DNA from: Nemertoderma westbladi | Lineage: Eukaryota > Xenacoelomorpha > Nemertodermatida > Nemertodermatidae | Direction of reading: 5' to 3' | DNA: 40,444 nucleotides | NCBI GenBank assembly: GCA_032718475.1 | Contig: JAUCBJ010000694.1 | Location: 1 to 40,444 of the forward strand | Position numbers and translations under genes: made by a program | Shown: positions 40,140 through 40,444 of the stretch, piece by piece | Position numbering within the stretch: the first letter of the stretch is position 1 | Layout of the letters: every line of letters begins with the position of its first letter | The notes under the pieces: generated by a model | The model's input: the letters and a program-made list of their open reading frames with translations, nothing else | The model's database searches: none | Told to the model about the DNA's origin: nothing

Positions 40140-40444
40140 GTAAGATTTAATATGTTAACTTTTATACAATCTTGGGTTGAACAAAGTATATTTTTTTTTT
40201 ACATAATAATAAAAAAACATACATTATTTTATTTGCTTGATATTGATTGGTCTGTCAAAAATGTACTTCGTTCAACTCTAAATTATATTCAAGAGACCGG
40301 ATCATGCTTAACATGGTTGCTTAAATTATTATTATTATTAATTTTAATCCAGATAATGTACGTAAGACAATGTGTATTTTTCTTTTCTATATTTCATATT
40401 TCCTTTCCGTATCTACGTAGCTACATTCGTTTGATCTTATTACT
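40140..40444 (+). other. Start of the next intron
   Basis: GTAAGA donor followed by AT-rich non-coding sequence with short ATT repeats. No exon seen before the window ends. Confidence 0.7.

Noticed and set aside
1-40444. tRNA, rRNA or bacterial operon features
   Set aside because: No cloverleaf or rRNA-like sequence was found, and spliced exons, LINEs and satellites show the DNA is eukaryotic.

Overview
The window is eukaryotic: AT-rich, intron-containing, and dominated by mobile elements and satellite DNA. Two clean exons of an immunoglobulin/fibronectin-III surface protein gene lie on the + strand at 8330-8914 and 39513-40139. Both are bounded by consensus splice sites and are phase 1 at each end. 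An invertebrate metazoan, possibly a marine deuterostome, is the likeliest source. I cannot name a species from sequence alone.

Layout. 1-2290 is the 5' part of a LINE on the - strand (ORF1 plus the start of ORF2, running off the left edge), apparently inserted into an older, 5'-truncated and frameshifted LINE at about 2290-4276. 4380-5373 (-) is a broken gene with a C2H2 zinc finger, a coiled-coil repeat and an acidic repeat. 6150-7207 (+) is a badly decayed reverse-transcriptase pseudogene. 8330-8914 is the first Ig exon. The intron 8915-39512 (30.6 kb) is mostly an 86-bp satellite of roughly 165 units in five blocks. Four insertions separate the blocks: a truncated LINE fragment (10154-11250); a full-length LINE (12879-19140) with a terminal-inverted-repeat DNA element nested in its ORF1 (17410-18915); a 7.27-kb LTR retrotransposon with apparently identical LTRs and a 5-bp target duplication (24250-31516); and a second copy of the truncated LINE fragment (35356-36456). 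The second Ig/FN3 exon follows at 39513-40139.

The most interesting structure is the satellite. Its 86-bp unit begins inside the upstream Ig exon: 31 bp of exon end, the exon's own GTAAGT splice donor, then 55 bp of intron ending in a possible AG acceptor. The array is therefore a massive tandem duplication of an exon-intron junction, and each unit looks like a 31-nt mini-exon. Joining any such mini-exon to the upstream exon would create a TGA at the junction, so these would be poison exons. Higher-order repeats and a LINE copy duplicated together with its flanking unit show that the array grew by unequal exchange.

The LTR element is also unusual. It reads on the - strand and carries a long Gag-like frame ending in two zinc knuckles, but no protease, reverse transcriptase or integrase. 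A field of about 23 copies of a 13-nt hairpin motif sits where pol would be. It looks like a young, non-autonomous, BEL/Pao-like element that depends on a partner. The full-length LINE and the left-edge LINE both lack an AUG for ORF2, which suggests that ORF2 is reached by recoding from ORF1.
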